Below are positions 20,601 to 27,525 of a DNA stretch of 64,000 nt, piece after piece (the first letter of the stretch is position 1; every line of letters starts with the position of its first letter). The notes under the pieces were generated by a model. The model had not been told where the DNA came from, did not search any database, and saw nothing but the letters and a program-made list of their open reading frames with translations. The position numbers and the translations under genes were made by a program. Origin of the DNA: Ruoffia sp044336205 (GTDB lineage: Bacteria > Bacillota > Bacilli > Lactobacillales > Aerococcaceae); contig CP172318.1 in NCBI GenBank assembly GCA_044336205.1, positions 1,736,001 to 1,800,000 of the forward strand, read 5' to 3'.

Positions 20601-20727
20601 GACCAAGATAGAATCCCGTTAATACAGCGGCTGAGACAACCCCTACACTTAAACGCTTAATAGCATAACGATGAATCTTCTGTCCTGACTTCTGTCGTTT
20701 AACTATATGATTGTTTTTCCCTACCAT
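14626..20727 (-). CDS. Giant LPXTG-anchored surface adhesin with YSIRK-type signal, Rib-like domain and seven 138-residue repeats
   Basis: A 2033-residue wall-anchored protein. In order: YSIRK-like signal (YAIKRLSVGVVS, about 21-32); Glu/Ser-rich low-complexity stretch (about 48-235); unique region (about 236-735); Rib-like domain (about 736-815, IEKEFG...PDGSEDHVKVPV); a short linker domain; seven tandem 138-residue repeats (920-1885), each a putative Ig (He_PIG-like) fold followed by an aspartate-rich thrombospondin-type-3-like calcium-binding stretch (DTDGDGDPDVTDTDDDNDG); about 15 six-residue EEPTDP units spanning the wall; then LPNTGE (1997-2002), a hydrophobic segment and a charged tail. 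Sortase A would attach it. The role is probably adhesion. The regulator transcribed divergently upstream is Mga/RofA-like. Confidence 0.93.
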   Translation of the reverse strand: MVGKNNHIVKRQKSGQKIHRYAIKRLSVGVVSAAVLTGFYLGQADTVLAEEIAETEIVSEMAQEEPVVTEELTDDSVYTEEVVESLPAESTEEVMLSSEEVEVTEETEAEVNDVLENEREDAKLIIDQLEYLTETDKENARLAIEQAQSVEEITKIISDSKELNLQRAEESKEKDEIEESKAENASEESAEDKEKENLVETADESVEESSKEEMPEDQTDESTEKTEESKQSLLSNAPYAVDVNNAPYNQDDIINADAIASGKIKTGNDIRTTSGIVSGWLDVAVNNYNPGINGSDTPLNGYKVFLQWMDKDGTVSPVYEAFTHLIEGTRASQGGHGSYAFDIGDGWEDANGIIRKPDFQSVSSQKYKLWLAPGQTSENGNEYFTYRKQPGNTTGFSRAVVATGEFYLAGHSIQRTAIYIYEKPTTGIMTTPEEEWKYDDLGPGNMSPLNKEDQYSVSGQVWWETSQTGLYYPNSAGESFVNQTLEEAANGFRVVTSVLTPEGIQAISTTNNITNVNERFKAQQEILSANPQYIQQTVVAPILGERGFYTARFDKKFDYRYMYQYVIDGEGNVVPGYTGYASPIFTDPAELASNIPNRNTITKSKVANVTFALVADPAKYNIDITNYDAVSNVARPGDTAVSDVYSMFYPGENTEIVWIDTTSGNGIELTRTTVHSNEEAIRAATFTVPTDIDSNKIYTVQLVVNGSVIAADSFAATYETETIPENETYEPDVTPIEKEFGETTTEDDVINAVTVPDYPTDGDQPVIKVDDPSQVPDGQTPGTTEVDVTVTYPDGSEDHVKVPVTVGEETPVTQDVSLNTQFVDVDRNFVRIPNAVSVAVNNETGEEFVFVMGPNGEIPHLDLPVGTYTVNFDAERSSGNTFLEGKKYTVSESSINYQLTVEEGKNAGITITLEEVITPTPLNPIPTVDPIDDQTVTEGNPIDPIIINAEDDGEVTVEVDGLPDGVTFDPDTNEISGTPTVEDWGPKEEERTTTVTVTVTDEDGATVTEEFEITVQRDTDGDGDPDVTDTDDDNDGYTDEEEEEAGSDPKDENSIPATPLNPIPTVDPIDDQTVTEGNPIDPIIINAEDDGEVTVEVDGLPDGVTFDPDTNEISGTPTVEDWGPKEEERTTTVTVTVTDEDGATVTEEFEITVQRDTDGDGEPDVTDTDDDNDGYTDEEEEEAGSDPKDENSIPATPLNPIPTVDPIDDQTVTEGNPIDPIIINAEDDGEVTVEVDGLPDGVTFDPDTNEISGTPTVEDWGPKEEERTTTVTVTVTDEDGATVTEEFEITVQRDTDGDGEPDVTDTDDDNDGYTDEEEEEAGSDPKDPNSIPATPLNPIPTVDPIDDQTVTEGNPIDPIIINAEDDGEVTVEVDGLPDGVTFDPDTNEISGTPTVEDWGPKEEERTTTVTVTVTDEDGATVTEEFEITVQRDTDGDGEPDVTDTDDDNDGYTDEEEEEAGSDPKDENSIPATPLNPIPTVDPIDDQTVTEGNPIDPIIINAEDDGEVTVEVDGLPDGVTFDPDTNEISGTPTVEDWGPKEEERTTTVTVTVTDEDGATVTEEFEITVQRDTDGDGEPDVTDTDDDNDGYTDEEEEEAGSDPKDENSIPATPLNPIPTVDPIDDQTVTEGNPIDPIIINTEDDGEVTVEVDGLPDGVTFDPDTNEISGTPTVEDWGPKEEERTTTVTVTVTDEDGATVTEEFEITVQRDTDGDGDPDVTDTDDDNDGYTDEEEEEAGSDPKDENSIPATPLNPIPTVDPIDDQTVTEGNPIDPIIINAEDDGEVTVEVDGLPDGVTFDPDTNEISGTPTVEDWGPKEEERTTTVTVTVTDEDGATVTEEFEITVQRDTDGDGEPDVTDTDDDNDGYTDEEEEEAGSDPKDPDSHPEEPTDPEEPTDPEEPTDPEEPTDPEEPTDPEEPTDPEEPTDPEEPTDPEEPTDPEEPTDPEKPTDPEKPTDPEEPTDPEKPMDPEVPTKPDTTVSPDNQKTTDSKKVDTAKELPNTGEKINTRLFSLASIAILSGLGLITASKKEEETE
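14828..15072 (-). repeat. 18-bp tandem repeat encoding the EEPTDP wall-spanning segment
   Basis: About 15 consecutive 18-bp units coding Glu-Glu/Lys-Pro-Thr-Asp-Pro near the adhesin C-terminus. Copy differences are mostly synonymous, with a few Glu-to-Lys changes. Slippage here would change stalk length without breaking the frame. Confidence 0.9.
15073..17970 (-). repeat. Seven tandem 414-bp repeats inside the adhesin gene
   Basis: Exact 414-bp periodicity: the codon opening each unit ends at 17970, 17556, 17142, 16728, 16314, 15900 and 15486. Units are nearly identical in DNA, including synonymous positions, which indicates recent homogenisation or expansion. Distinguishing changes include DGDPD versus DGEPD, ENS versus PNS, and one A-to-T change. 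Copy number may differ between strains and could be mis-assembled. Confidence 0.95.
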
Positions 20728-21115
20728 TATTTCAACTCCCTGATAATAAAGTATTTATAGATAAAAACTGTCTATATCTTAATTATAACTATTATATTCA
20801 TACAATGTGTCTCAACTTTTACATAGAATAATAAAAAAATGAAATCAATCCATTTACATATCACAGACAATTGTTTTCAACTATTTTTAAAAAAATATTT
20901 TATCTAATTTACATCACTTAAAGAATCTTCTTTGTATTTAAGGTTAATAATGGATTTTTTTGATACCAAATATTTTTTTATTTTAATTATTGATTAAGTT
21001 TTTTTCTCATATTTTTTAATATATTTTTATTTAGAATTGAAGTTAAGTGTCTAATAATCTTTGATCCGATAATAAATATTTTTATAATTTTTAAGCAATT
21101 TTTAGATTATAATAT
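20728..21115. other. AT-rich divergent intergenic region between the adhesin and its putative regulator
   Basis: About 390 very AT-rich bases without a gene. The adhesin has a GGGAG ribosome binding site seven bases before its ATG. Several TATAAT-like hexamers precede it on the minus strand, but none has a well-spaced -35, which would suit activator-dependent transcription. Confidence 0.5.
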
Positions 21116-21144
21116 TTGACTTGATAATAATAATTGAATATCAT
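21116..21144 (+). promoter_or_regulatory. Promoter of the Mga-like regulator
   Basis: TTGACT (21116-21121), a 17-base spacer, then TATCAT (21139-21144), about 95 bases before the TTG start. Confidence 0.5.
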
Positions 21145-21238
21145 TAATATTACATTTCGTAATAACTTTAAAAATAGTCGTCATTTGTTTTTAGTAATAA
21201 GTTTACATAATAATAATACACAAAAAGGAGAGCTTGCT

Positions 21239-22751
21239 TTGCGACACATACTGTCAAATTCTGAAAACCGTATCTTGACGTTAATTGAATTTCTTTCAAC
21301 ACAGAATCGACCTCAAAACACACATACTCTAGCTTCAATGTTAGCGATTTCTGAAAAAAACGTTAAAAGATGACCTAAACCGATTAACAAAGATGACAGA
21401 TTTCTTTGAATTAACTACACATGCCAATTATATTGATTTGCAATTCAATAATAATCAGAATATTCAAACAGTCTACCAATATATTATTAAGAACTCAGAT
21501 GCTTTTCGATTAATTGAAGCATTATTATATAATGGTTCGATGTCTATGGAAGAAATGGTCAACCAGCTCTATTTGAGTCGGTCAACCATTTATAGAATCC
21601 TTCCAACCATTCGTCAGTCTTTAAAACGTCAATATCGAATTTCTATCAACACAACTCCATTAGAATTTGTGGGAGATGAGTCAGATATTCGTTTCTTCCT
21701 AACGCAGTTCATTGCCAAGAGGTATCTCAATGAGACCTTATCGCTCAAACATTTTAACGATAAATTGCTTCAAGAATTATTAATTGAGATTGGTTATCTT
21801 TTAAATACTGAGGTAAACTACACAACGATGAATGTAATCATCCAACGTGTCTATACCAATTACTTACGTACAAAATTGGGCTATGATTTACTTGACGTTC
21901 CTGTTCGTGAAGATGTTATCGACCATTTGTTAACTACTAGTACAGACGCCCACCGCTTACTGAAGGATTTTTACAATAAGCTCCAACTCCCTTTGAACCG
22001 CGAAAATCTTATCAATCTTTTTTCTGATTTTATATTAGAGGGCTATTATTACTCTGTCGATGAAATGATGAATTCACTAGGCGATAATCCACAAACTCAA
22101 AAATCATACATCAAACTGAGTCAATTATTGAATGAACTTTCAAATTTATTCAACATTCCACTTGAAACTAAAGATTTTTTAATTTATATCTTGCATAATA
22201 CAATTCAGCTTTATAAACATGAAGTTAACTCTAATTACATTTTGTTTGACCGGAAAGGCATTTTCGTTGAAAAAACACGCGATCAATTTCCAAAATTTAC
22301 GGAAGAAAGTTATAAACGGCTGGGCCAATATTTAGCGGATATGGGGATACATGATGATGCTGACTTTACTAACCATATTTATTACACTTTGGTGACGCAC
22401 TGGGAGAACTTGTCGATTCATTTAACTAAGGTTACCACGCGAATTCGAGCCTTGATTTTAAGCGACTTTGACATCTACCATGCCAGGATGATGCAAGCCA
22501 ATCTTGAAAATTCATTGGTTCATTATGTTGACTTTAGCGTCTATTCAAACCAAATTCTTGATTACTCATTCATCGATCCTACTGAGTTTGACTTAATTAT
22601 TGCAAACTTTCCTTTACCATCAACAACTGATACAGAAACGGTGACCATTAACACCTTTCCTTCCGATGACGATGTGCTTCGCATCTTTAACCTCTGCCAT
22701 TCTATCGCTCTAAACAAACTAACCTCTGATAAAAATTCAGAACAATCATAA
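21239..22751 (+). CDS. Mga/RofA-like transcription regulator, frameshifted at an A7 tract
   Basis: A stand-alone virulence-type regulator of about 503 residues when the frame is restored. A TTG start at 21239 is chosen because AAGGAG lies eight bases before it. The N-terminal winged helix (ENRILTLIEFLSTQ...LASMLAISEK) runs into a stop after the A7 run at 21354-21360. With six A's it would continue TLKDDLNRLTKMTDFF into the long second frame. That frame holds the Mga helix-turn-helix (MSMEEMVNQLYLSRSTIYRIL, about 90 residues on), a PRD-like middle and a C-terminal EIIB-like region (ALILSDFDIYHARMM). It is divergent from the LPXTG adhesin, as RofA-like regulators commonly are from the genes they control, so it is a plausible activator of the adhesin. 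Confidence 0.82.
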
Positions 22752-22764
22752 CCAATTAACCGAA

Positions 22765-22797
22765 AAAGCACCTGGAGCATTCTTCAGGTGCTTTATT
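22765..22797 (+). terminator. Intrinsic terminator of the Mga-like regulator
   Basis: Stem AAAGCACCTG (22765-22774) / CAGGTGCTTT (22785-22794) followed by TATT, 14 bp after the regulator's stop. Confidence 0.85.
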
Positions 22798-22815
22798 CTA
22801 TGGAAATCAAGTTGA

Positions 22816-23505
22816 ACTGGCCATCGTGGACACAAGCATGGATGGTTAATGTCGGTACTGACCGTCGTGAATAGGAACCACGGACAGTTAGGGCTTGTTG
22901 TGGCCGTCGTGAGCATGAGCCACGGACAATTAATGCCGGTACTGACCGTCGTGGACACCGGCTACGGACAGTTAGGGCTTGTTGTGACCGTCGTGAGAAC
23001 GGGCCACGGACAGTTAGGGCTAGTAATGGCCGTCGTGAACACCGGCCACGGACAGTTTATGCCGGTACTGACCGTCGTGAGAACGGGCCACGGACAGTTA
23101 GGGCTTGTTGTGGCCGTCGTGAGCATGAGCCACGGACAGTTTATGCCGGTACTGACCGTCGTGAACACCTGCCACGGACAATTAATGCCGGTACTGACCG
23201 TCGTGGACACCGGCCACGGACAATTAATGCCGGTACTGACCGTCGTGGACACCGGCTACGGACAGTTAGGGCTTGTTGTGACCGTCGTGAACACCGGCCA
23301 CGGACAGTTAGGGCTAGTAATGGCCGGCGTGAACACCGGCCACGGACAGTTTATGCCGGTACTGACCGTCGTGGACACCGGCCACGGACAGTTTATGCCA
23401 GTAATGACCGTCGTGAACACCGGCCACGGACAGTTAGGGCTAGTAATGGCCGTCGTGAGCAGGGGCCATGGACAGTTAGTGCTCCTACTGGCCGTCTTGA
23501 CAAAC
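22816..23505. repeat. 42-bp minisatellite, about 16 copies
   Basis: A tandem array with exact 42-bp period: the CCGTCGT core recurs from 22862 to 23492 in 15 equal steps, preceded by one degenerate 41-bp unit. Many units carry a small palindrome (CGTGG-ACACCGG-CCACG), so each could form a short hairpin. Units differ by mixing a few alternative half-modules (GGACAGTTAGGGC versus GGACAATTAATGCC). Because 42 is a multiple of three, stop-free frames run through it on both strands (225 codons on plus, start 22849). With no ribosome binding site or recognisable domain I treat it as non-coding. It is clearly richer in G+C than its surroundings. Confidence 0.92.
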
Positions 23506-23526
23506 CTTAAAGAGCAAATTCGATAG

Positions 23527-23881
23527 TTAATTTATTTCATCACCTGAAACCATCGTCACTACCATCAACTTGAAAAAGTAGATGTGAAATCATGAATAAA
23601 CTAAGTATTAGATTATCATTTTCTTGTCCTAGTTATATCAATTGCCTGTGATTTTTATAAGTAGTTTGTCTTGTAACTTTCCCCATCATTACAAATACTA
23701 GCGAAAGCTTCATTGATTTCATCCAACAACTTGATAAAGAGACATTGATCATCGATATAATCTTAAATGCGTTAGCTTTAATGTATCATACCAGTAAATA
23801 TCTCCAAGCCACTAATTTCCTAGCTTATTTCTAGCTTTACGATTATAATGTTAAGAGTATATTTAGATAGGAGTGTATTGA
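23527..23881. other. Intergenic region before ridA
   Basis: About 355 bases. A plus-strand stretch of about 59 codons without a stop (roughly 23655-23834) has no good start or ribosome binding site and I recognise nothing in it. The ridA ribosome binding site AGGAG lies at 23869-23873. Confidence 0.4.
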
Positions 23882-24262
23882 TTGGTTAGAAAAATTTTTA
23901 CAGCAACAAACGCAACGTCATCTGGTCCTTATTCACACGCAGTAGATGGAGGAGATTATATCTTTTTCTCTGGTCAAACTGCTATGAACTCAGATGAACC
24001 TTTATCAACGAATGCGAGCATCACAGACCAAACTAAAGAAGTCTTCGCCAATTTAACGCAAGTGATGGATCAAGCAGGACTTACCTCAGATGATGTGGTG
24101 AAAGTCAATGTATACTTGACTGATATGGCTGATTTCGAAGAAATGAACGAAGTCTATACTGCACAATTTAATGAACCTTACCCTGCAAGAACTTGTGTTG
24201 CCGTAAAAGCATTACCTTTTGGGGCAAGTGTTGAAATTGAAATGATTGCTAAAAGCAAGTAA
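23882..24262 (+). CDS. ridA: RidA-family enamine/imine deaminase
   Basis: A 126-residue protein of the RidA/YjgF/YabJ family, which hydrolyses reactive enamines and imines released by PLP enzymes such as threonine dehydratase. Family features: the N-terminal SSGPYSHAV, the FFSGQ strand, VVKVNVYLTDM and the C-terminal PARTCVAVKALPFGASVEIE. This last part includes the conserved arginine (PxRT) that binds substrate carboxylate, and the glutamate near the end. The start is TTG at 23882, eight bases after AGGAG. It stands alone between the repeat array and a terminator. Confidence 0.92.
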   Translation: MVRKIFTATNATSSGPYSHAVDGGDYIFFSGQTAMNSDEPLSTNASITDQTKEVFANLTQVMDQAGLTSDDVVKVNVYLTDMADFEEMNEVYTAQFNEPYPARTCVAVKALPFGASVEIEMIAKSK

Positions 24263-24354
24263 TAATTCTTAATTAAAATTATACATCGGAGAAAATAACG
24301 GCTAAGACATTCACTCGGATTGGTCATTTTCAATATTTTTTACATTATAAAACA

Positions 24355-24398
24355 AAAAAATCGTAAGAATCTCGGTATTGAGACTCTTACGATTTTAT
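24355..24398. terminator. Bidirectional terminator after ridA
   Basis: Stem AATCGTAAGA (24359-24368) / TCTTACGATT (24385-24394), with inner ATCTC/GAGAC pairing, an A run before and a T run after. Confidence 0.85.
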
Positions 24399-24471
24399 TT
24401 TCATATGAGTAAACTAACTCACTACTTAATTATACGTCATCACTATATTTTGGTTTATAGCTTACTGTAAT

Positions 24472-24655
24472 TTAGAAAGCTAAGCTAATTATAGCAATGA
24501 CAACTTTAAGCCAGTCATTAATTCTCCGACTCACCTGATGCTGGTAATTTTTTACTACCTATATCAGTAGGTGTACTTGAGCTCACAAGTTTCTCAGTGT
24601 CAGGTGATACTTCCAATCCATCAGTTTGTAATTTATTGGAATTTAAATTTTGTTA
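24472..24655 (-). pseudogene. Remnant of an LPXTG-type wall anchor
   Basis: The reverse strand reads a Ser/Thr/Pro-rich tail (VSPDTEKLVSSSTPTDIGSKK), then LPASGESEN and a stop at 24518-24520. The next frame continues WLKVVIAIISLAF, a hydrophobic anchor helix, to a stop at 24472. This is the end of a sortase-anchored protein with LPxTG degraded to LPASG and a frameshift before the membrane segment. Upstream there is only a stop after about eleven codons, so just the anchor survives. Confidence 0.65.
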
Positions 24656-24691
24656 TAACATTTAAGTTGCTATGTAGTAGGATGATGGTCT

Positions 24692-24770
24692 ACTCTGGCG
24701 TTTGAGCTGGCGAATATCGAGGTAGACACAGTTGCTCCGGCGTTCGATATGGCGAATGTCATAGTAAGTC
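24692..24770. repeat. Two degenerate copies of a 42-bp-period intergenic repeat
   Basis: CTCTGGCGTTTGAGCTGGCG at 24693 and CTCCGGCGTTCGATATGGCG at 24735, exactly 42 bases apart. They are similar to patches near 27395-27460 and 34090-34195. Confidence 0.65.
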
Positions 24771-24802
24771 TTTCTAATCCAGTTTTCAATGCCTTGACAC
24801 CA

Positions 24803-24847
24803 AAAAAGCCAGCAAGTTTCTCTCCTGAGTGAGGAAACTTACTGGCT
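24803..24847 (-). terminator. Intrinsic terminator of ptsG
   Basis: GCCAGCAAGTTTCTC / GAGGAAACTTACTGGC stem (24809-24847) followed on the minus strand by T6, 23 bp after the ptsG stop. Confidence 0.88.
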
Positions 24848-24869
24848 TAATTAATTGCTATTTATGATA

Positions 24870-27053
24870 TTATTTAATATTTAATAACTCTTCACCTGCG
24901 TTGATCGTTTCTAAATCAACCGCAGTAATGTCATTATAGTTCATAGAATTGGTTACGACGATTGGTGTAATCGTTGAGTAACCTGCTTCTTTGATGACAT
25001 CGATATCGAATTCAACTAGTTTTTGTCCAACGCTTACTGTGTCATCAGCTTTTACTAATACATTGAATCCTTTTCCATCCATGTTGACAGTGTCTAATCC
25101 AATGTGGATAAGTAATTCTGCACCATCATCAGTAACAATACCAATTGCGTGACCTGTTGGGAATACTGTAACTATCTTACCGTTAACTGGTGAGTATACT
25201 ACACCTTCTGATGGTTCAATGGCTACTCCTTTACCTAGAGCTTCACTTGAGAAAGCTGGGTCTGGAACATCTGCTAGCTTAACGATACGTCCTGTTAATG
25301 GACTCGCAACTCCTTCAGCACTTGCTTCGCTTTCTACTTGAGTGTGAGTTGCTGTCTCTACTTCTTCAGTTTCAGCAACAGGTGATGCAACTGCTTGATC
25401 TAATTCAATCTCACCTTTGTTAACACGTTCGATAAATTCTTCTAAGTCTGTTGCAATTCCACCTACTTGTGTACCGTAGATAACTTGAACTGATTGACCG
25501 CTGACAGTTACACCTGCAGCACCTGTACGACGTAATTGTGCTTGGTTAACTTTTGTTCCATCTTCTACTGTTACACGTAGACGTGTTGCACAGTTAGAGA
25601 ATGTAGTTAGGTTAGATTGTCCACCTAATCCTTCTAAGATTTGTAATGAACGTTCTTCTTCACTTGATAATTCTGCACCAGATTTAGTTGATGCTGATGA
25701 TTTAGCAGCTTGACCAATTCCGTGTTCTTCACGGTACTCGTCTTTAGTACGTAGACGTGTTTCTTCGTCGTCAGCTTCACGACCTGGAGTTTTTAAGTCG
25801 AATTTTACGATTGCCCAACGGAATAGTACGTAGTATAAAGCACCCCAAATGAGTGAGTAAATTGCTAAGATAATCCAGTTAGTACGATCATTACCAGGTA
25901 ACATTCCGTATAGGAAGAAGTCTAAGAATCCAGCTGAGAAAGTGAATCCTACCCCGATATTTAATAATTGAACAATAACTACTGATAAACCAGCTAATAC
26001 AGCGTTCACACCGAAGTATAATACTGGTGAAGCGAATAAGATTGAGAACTCAATCGGTTCTGTAATCCCTGTTAAGAATGAAGTTAATGAACTTGAGAAT
26101 AATAGACCTTTAACATCATCTTTACGCTCTGGTTTGGCTGTATGGTACATTGCTAATGCTGCTGCAGGGAATCCTACTAACATCATTGGGAATGCGAATG
26201 AGAAGTATTTGGCAGCTTCTGGACTAATTACGTCGCCAGCTTGTAATTGAGCGAATACGATATTCTGAGCACCGTTAACTACTTGACCAGCAACTTCTGC
26301 TGTACCCCCCATAGCTGTCTGCCAGAATGGTAAGTAGAATACGTGGTGTAATCCGAATGGAATTAACGCACGGTATACATAACCATAGAAGAATCCTCCA
26401 ATTGGACCAGATCCCGCAATAGCCTCACCTAACCAAGCAATTCCTCCACCAACGAATGGCCATACAAAGGCTAAGATTGCACCAACCACAATTGATGTTG
26501 CTAAGGAAACGATCGGTACAAAGTGTGTCCCGGCGAAGAATGATAATGCATCTGGGAATTTAACGCGGTAGTATTTATTATGTAGGTAAGCAACGACTAA
26601 ACCAATAATAATCCCACCAAAAACTCCTGTATTCAATGTCTCATCAAAACTCAATACCGAACCAACAAGTCCGTTAATCTCTTTTAAAGATTCAATATCT
26701 CCAAAGTTTGCTAACGTCGACGTAATTGATTGGTACATCCCTAAGTAACCAATTACAGCAGATAAAGCTGCAACTTCCTTACGAGCTGTAGCCAAACTAC
26801 TTGCTACTGCAATCGCGAATAATAATGCCAAGTTACCAAAAACTACATCCCCAACATCTGTTAAGATACTGAGAATTCCATTTAGGATCGTTCCTTCACC
26901 AAGGATGTTTTCTAAGCCCCATTGTGCTACAAAAGCATCTCCGGTAATGGTTGCACCAATACCTAAGAATAAACCTGCTACCGGAAGCAAAGCAATCGGT
27001 AACATAAATGAACGACCTAATGTTTGCATTAGGTTAAAAAATTTTCCCTTCAT
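24870..27053 (-). CDS. ptsG: PTS glucose-type enzyme IICBA
   Basis: A 727-residue membrane phosphotransferase that imports and phosphorylates glucose or a related sugar. Domain order is IIC (about 1-430, many helices; GITEPIEFSILF near 335), IIB (about 475-555, phosphocysteine in TFSNCATRLRVTV) and IIA (about 590-727, phosphohistidine in LLIHIGLDTV). A flexible Ala/Ser/Glu-rich linker joins IIB and IIA. The three-domain fusion with this order is typical of PtsG in Firmicutes; closely related permeases for N-acetylglucosamine or maltose cannot be wholly excluded. A promoter and a cre-like site lie upstream, and the gene has its own terminator. Confidence 0.88.
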   Translation of the reverse strand: MKGKFFNLMQTLGRSFMLPIALLPVAGLFLGIGATITGDAFVAQWGLENILGEGTILNGILSILTDVGDVVFGNLALLFAIAVASSLATARKEVAALSAVIGYLGMYQSITSTLANFGDIESLKEINGLVGSVLSFDETLNTGVFGGIIIGLVVAYLHNKYYRVKFPDALSFFAGTHFVPIVSLATSIVVGAILAFVWPFVGGGIAWLGEAIAGSGPIGGFFYGYVYRALIPFGLHHVFYLPFWQTAMGGTAEVAGQVVNGAQNIVFAQLQAGDVISPEAAKYFSFAFPMMLVGFPAAALAMYHTAKPERKDDVKGLLFSSSLTSFLTGITEPIEFSILFASPVLYFGVNAVLAGLSVVIVQLLNIGVGFTFSAGFLDFFLYGMLPGNDRTNWIILAIYSLIWGALYYVLFRWAIVKFDLKTPGREADDEETRLRTKDEYREEHGIGQAAKSSASTKSGAELSSEEERSLQILEGLGGQSNLTTFSNCATRLRVTVEDGTKVNQAQLRRTGAAGVTVSGQSVQVIYGTQVGGIATDLEEFIERVNKGEIELDQAVASPVAETEEVETATHTQVESEASAEGVASPLTGRIVKLADVPDPAFSSEALGKGVAIEPSEGVVYSPVNGKIVTVFPTGHAIGIVTDDGAELLIHIGLDTVNMDGKGFNVLVKADDTVSVGQKLVEFDIDVIKEAGYSTITPIVVTNSMNYNDITAVDLETINAGEELLNIK

Positions 27054-27098
27054 TTAAAATGACTTCCTTTCTATAAAAATATTATATAACAGTTTTTA

Positions 27099-27126
27099 AT
27101 TATACCATTATAATTATGAACTGCAA
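27099..27126 (-). promoter_or_regulatory. Promoter of ptsG
   Basis: On the minus strand TTGCAG (27126-27121), a 16-base spacer, then TATAAT (27104-27099), about 45 bases before the ATG at 27053. Confidence 0.6.
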
Positions 27127-27168
27127 TACATTCATCTTCAAAAACCTTATTAAATCAATCTCATCTGA

Positions 27169-27182
27169 TGATAGCGCTTATA
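27169..27182 (-). promoter_or_regulatory. cre-like CcpA site upstream of ptsG
   Basis: TATAAGCGCTATCA on the minus strand fits TGWAANCGNTNWCA with one mismatch (second base). It lies 42 bases upstream of the -35, a position more often linked with CcpA activation than repression. Confidence 0.55.
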
Positions 27183-27394
27183 AAACATGCTTTATAAAGT
27201 TAGTTTATTAAGTTATCAACATATGACTGATAGTGAATACATAACGAAACCTTATGTCTCGATTGTTTTTACACTTACAAGTAACATCAGATGACTTATT
27301 GTATAGATATTCTCCATGTTGATAAATCGTGTTACTCAGAGAATCCTCTTAACCTGTCTCGACCAATAAAGAGAAATTCAAACTGTCTATTTTG

Positions 27395-27460
27395 GTCATG
27401 AGTGTCGCACTAGATACACTTATTACGCCGTTCGACAAACTCAACGACGGAGTACTAGCT
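27395..27460 (-). repeat. Degenerate 42-bp-family intergenic repeat
   Basis: Contains TGAGTGTCGCACTAGA (27399-27414) and, on the minus strand, TACTCCGTCGTTGAGTTTGT. Both are nearly repeated in the patch at 34090-34195. The rest of 27183-27470 shows no gene. Confidence 0.55.
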
Positions 27461-27470
27461 TTATTCAAAC

Positions 27471-27503
27471 AAAAAAATCCAAACTTTCATCATAAGTTCG
27501 GAT
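27471..27503 (-). terminator. Intrinsic terminator of the GtrB-like gene
   Basis: ATCCAAACTT / AAGTTCGGAT stem (27477-27503) followed on the minus strand by a T run, 22 bp after the stop at 27526. Confidence 0.75.
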
Positions 27504-27525
27504 CTAATTTATAATACATCTAAAA

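Noticed and set aside
22816..23505. CRISPR array
   Set aside because: Units are contiguous repeats without unique spacers, and there are no cas genes.
22849..23526. 225-codon open frame through the minisatellite as a gene
   Set aside because: It has no ribosome binding site, follows a terminator, opposing-strand frames are also open because 42 is divisible by three, and no domain is recognisable.
23655..23834. Small gene of about 59 codons
   Set aside because: No start codon with a ribosome binding site and no recognisable similarity.
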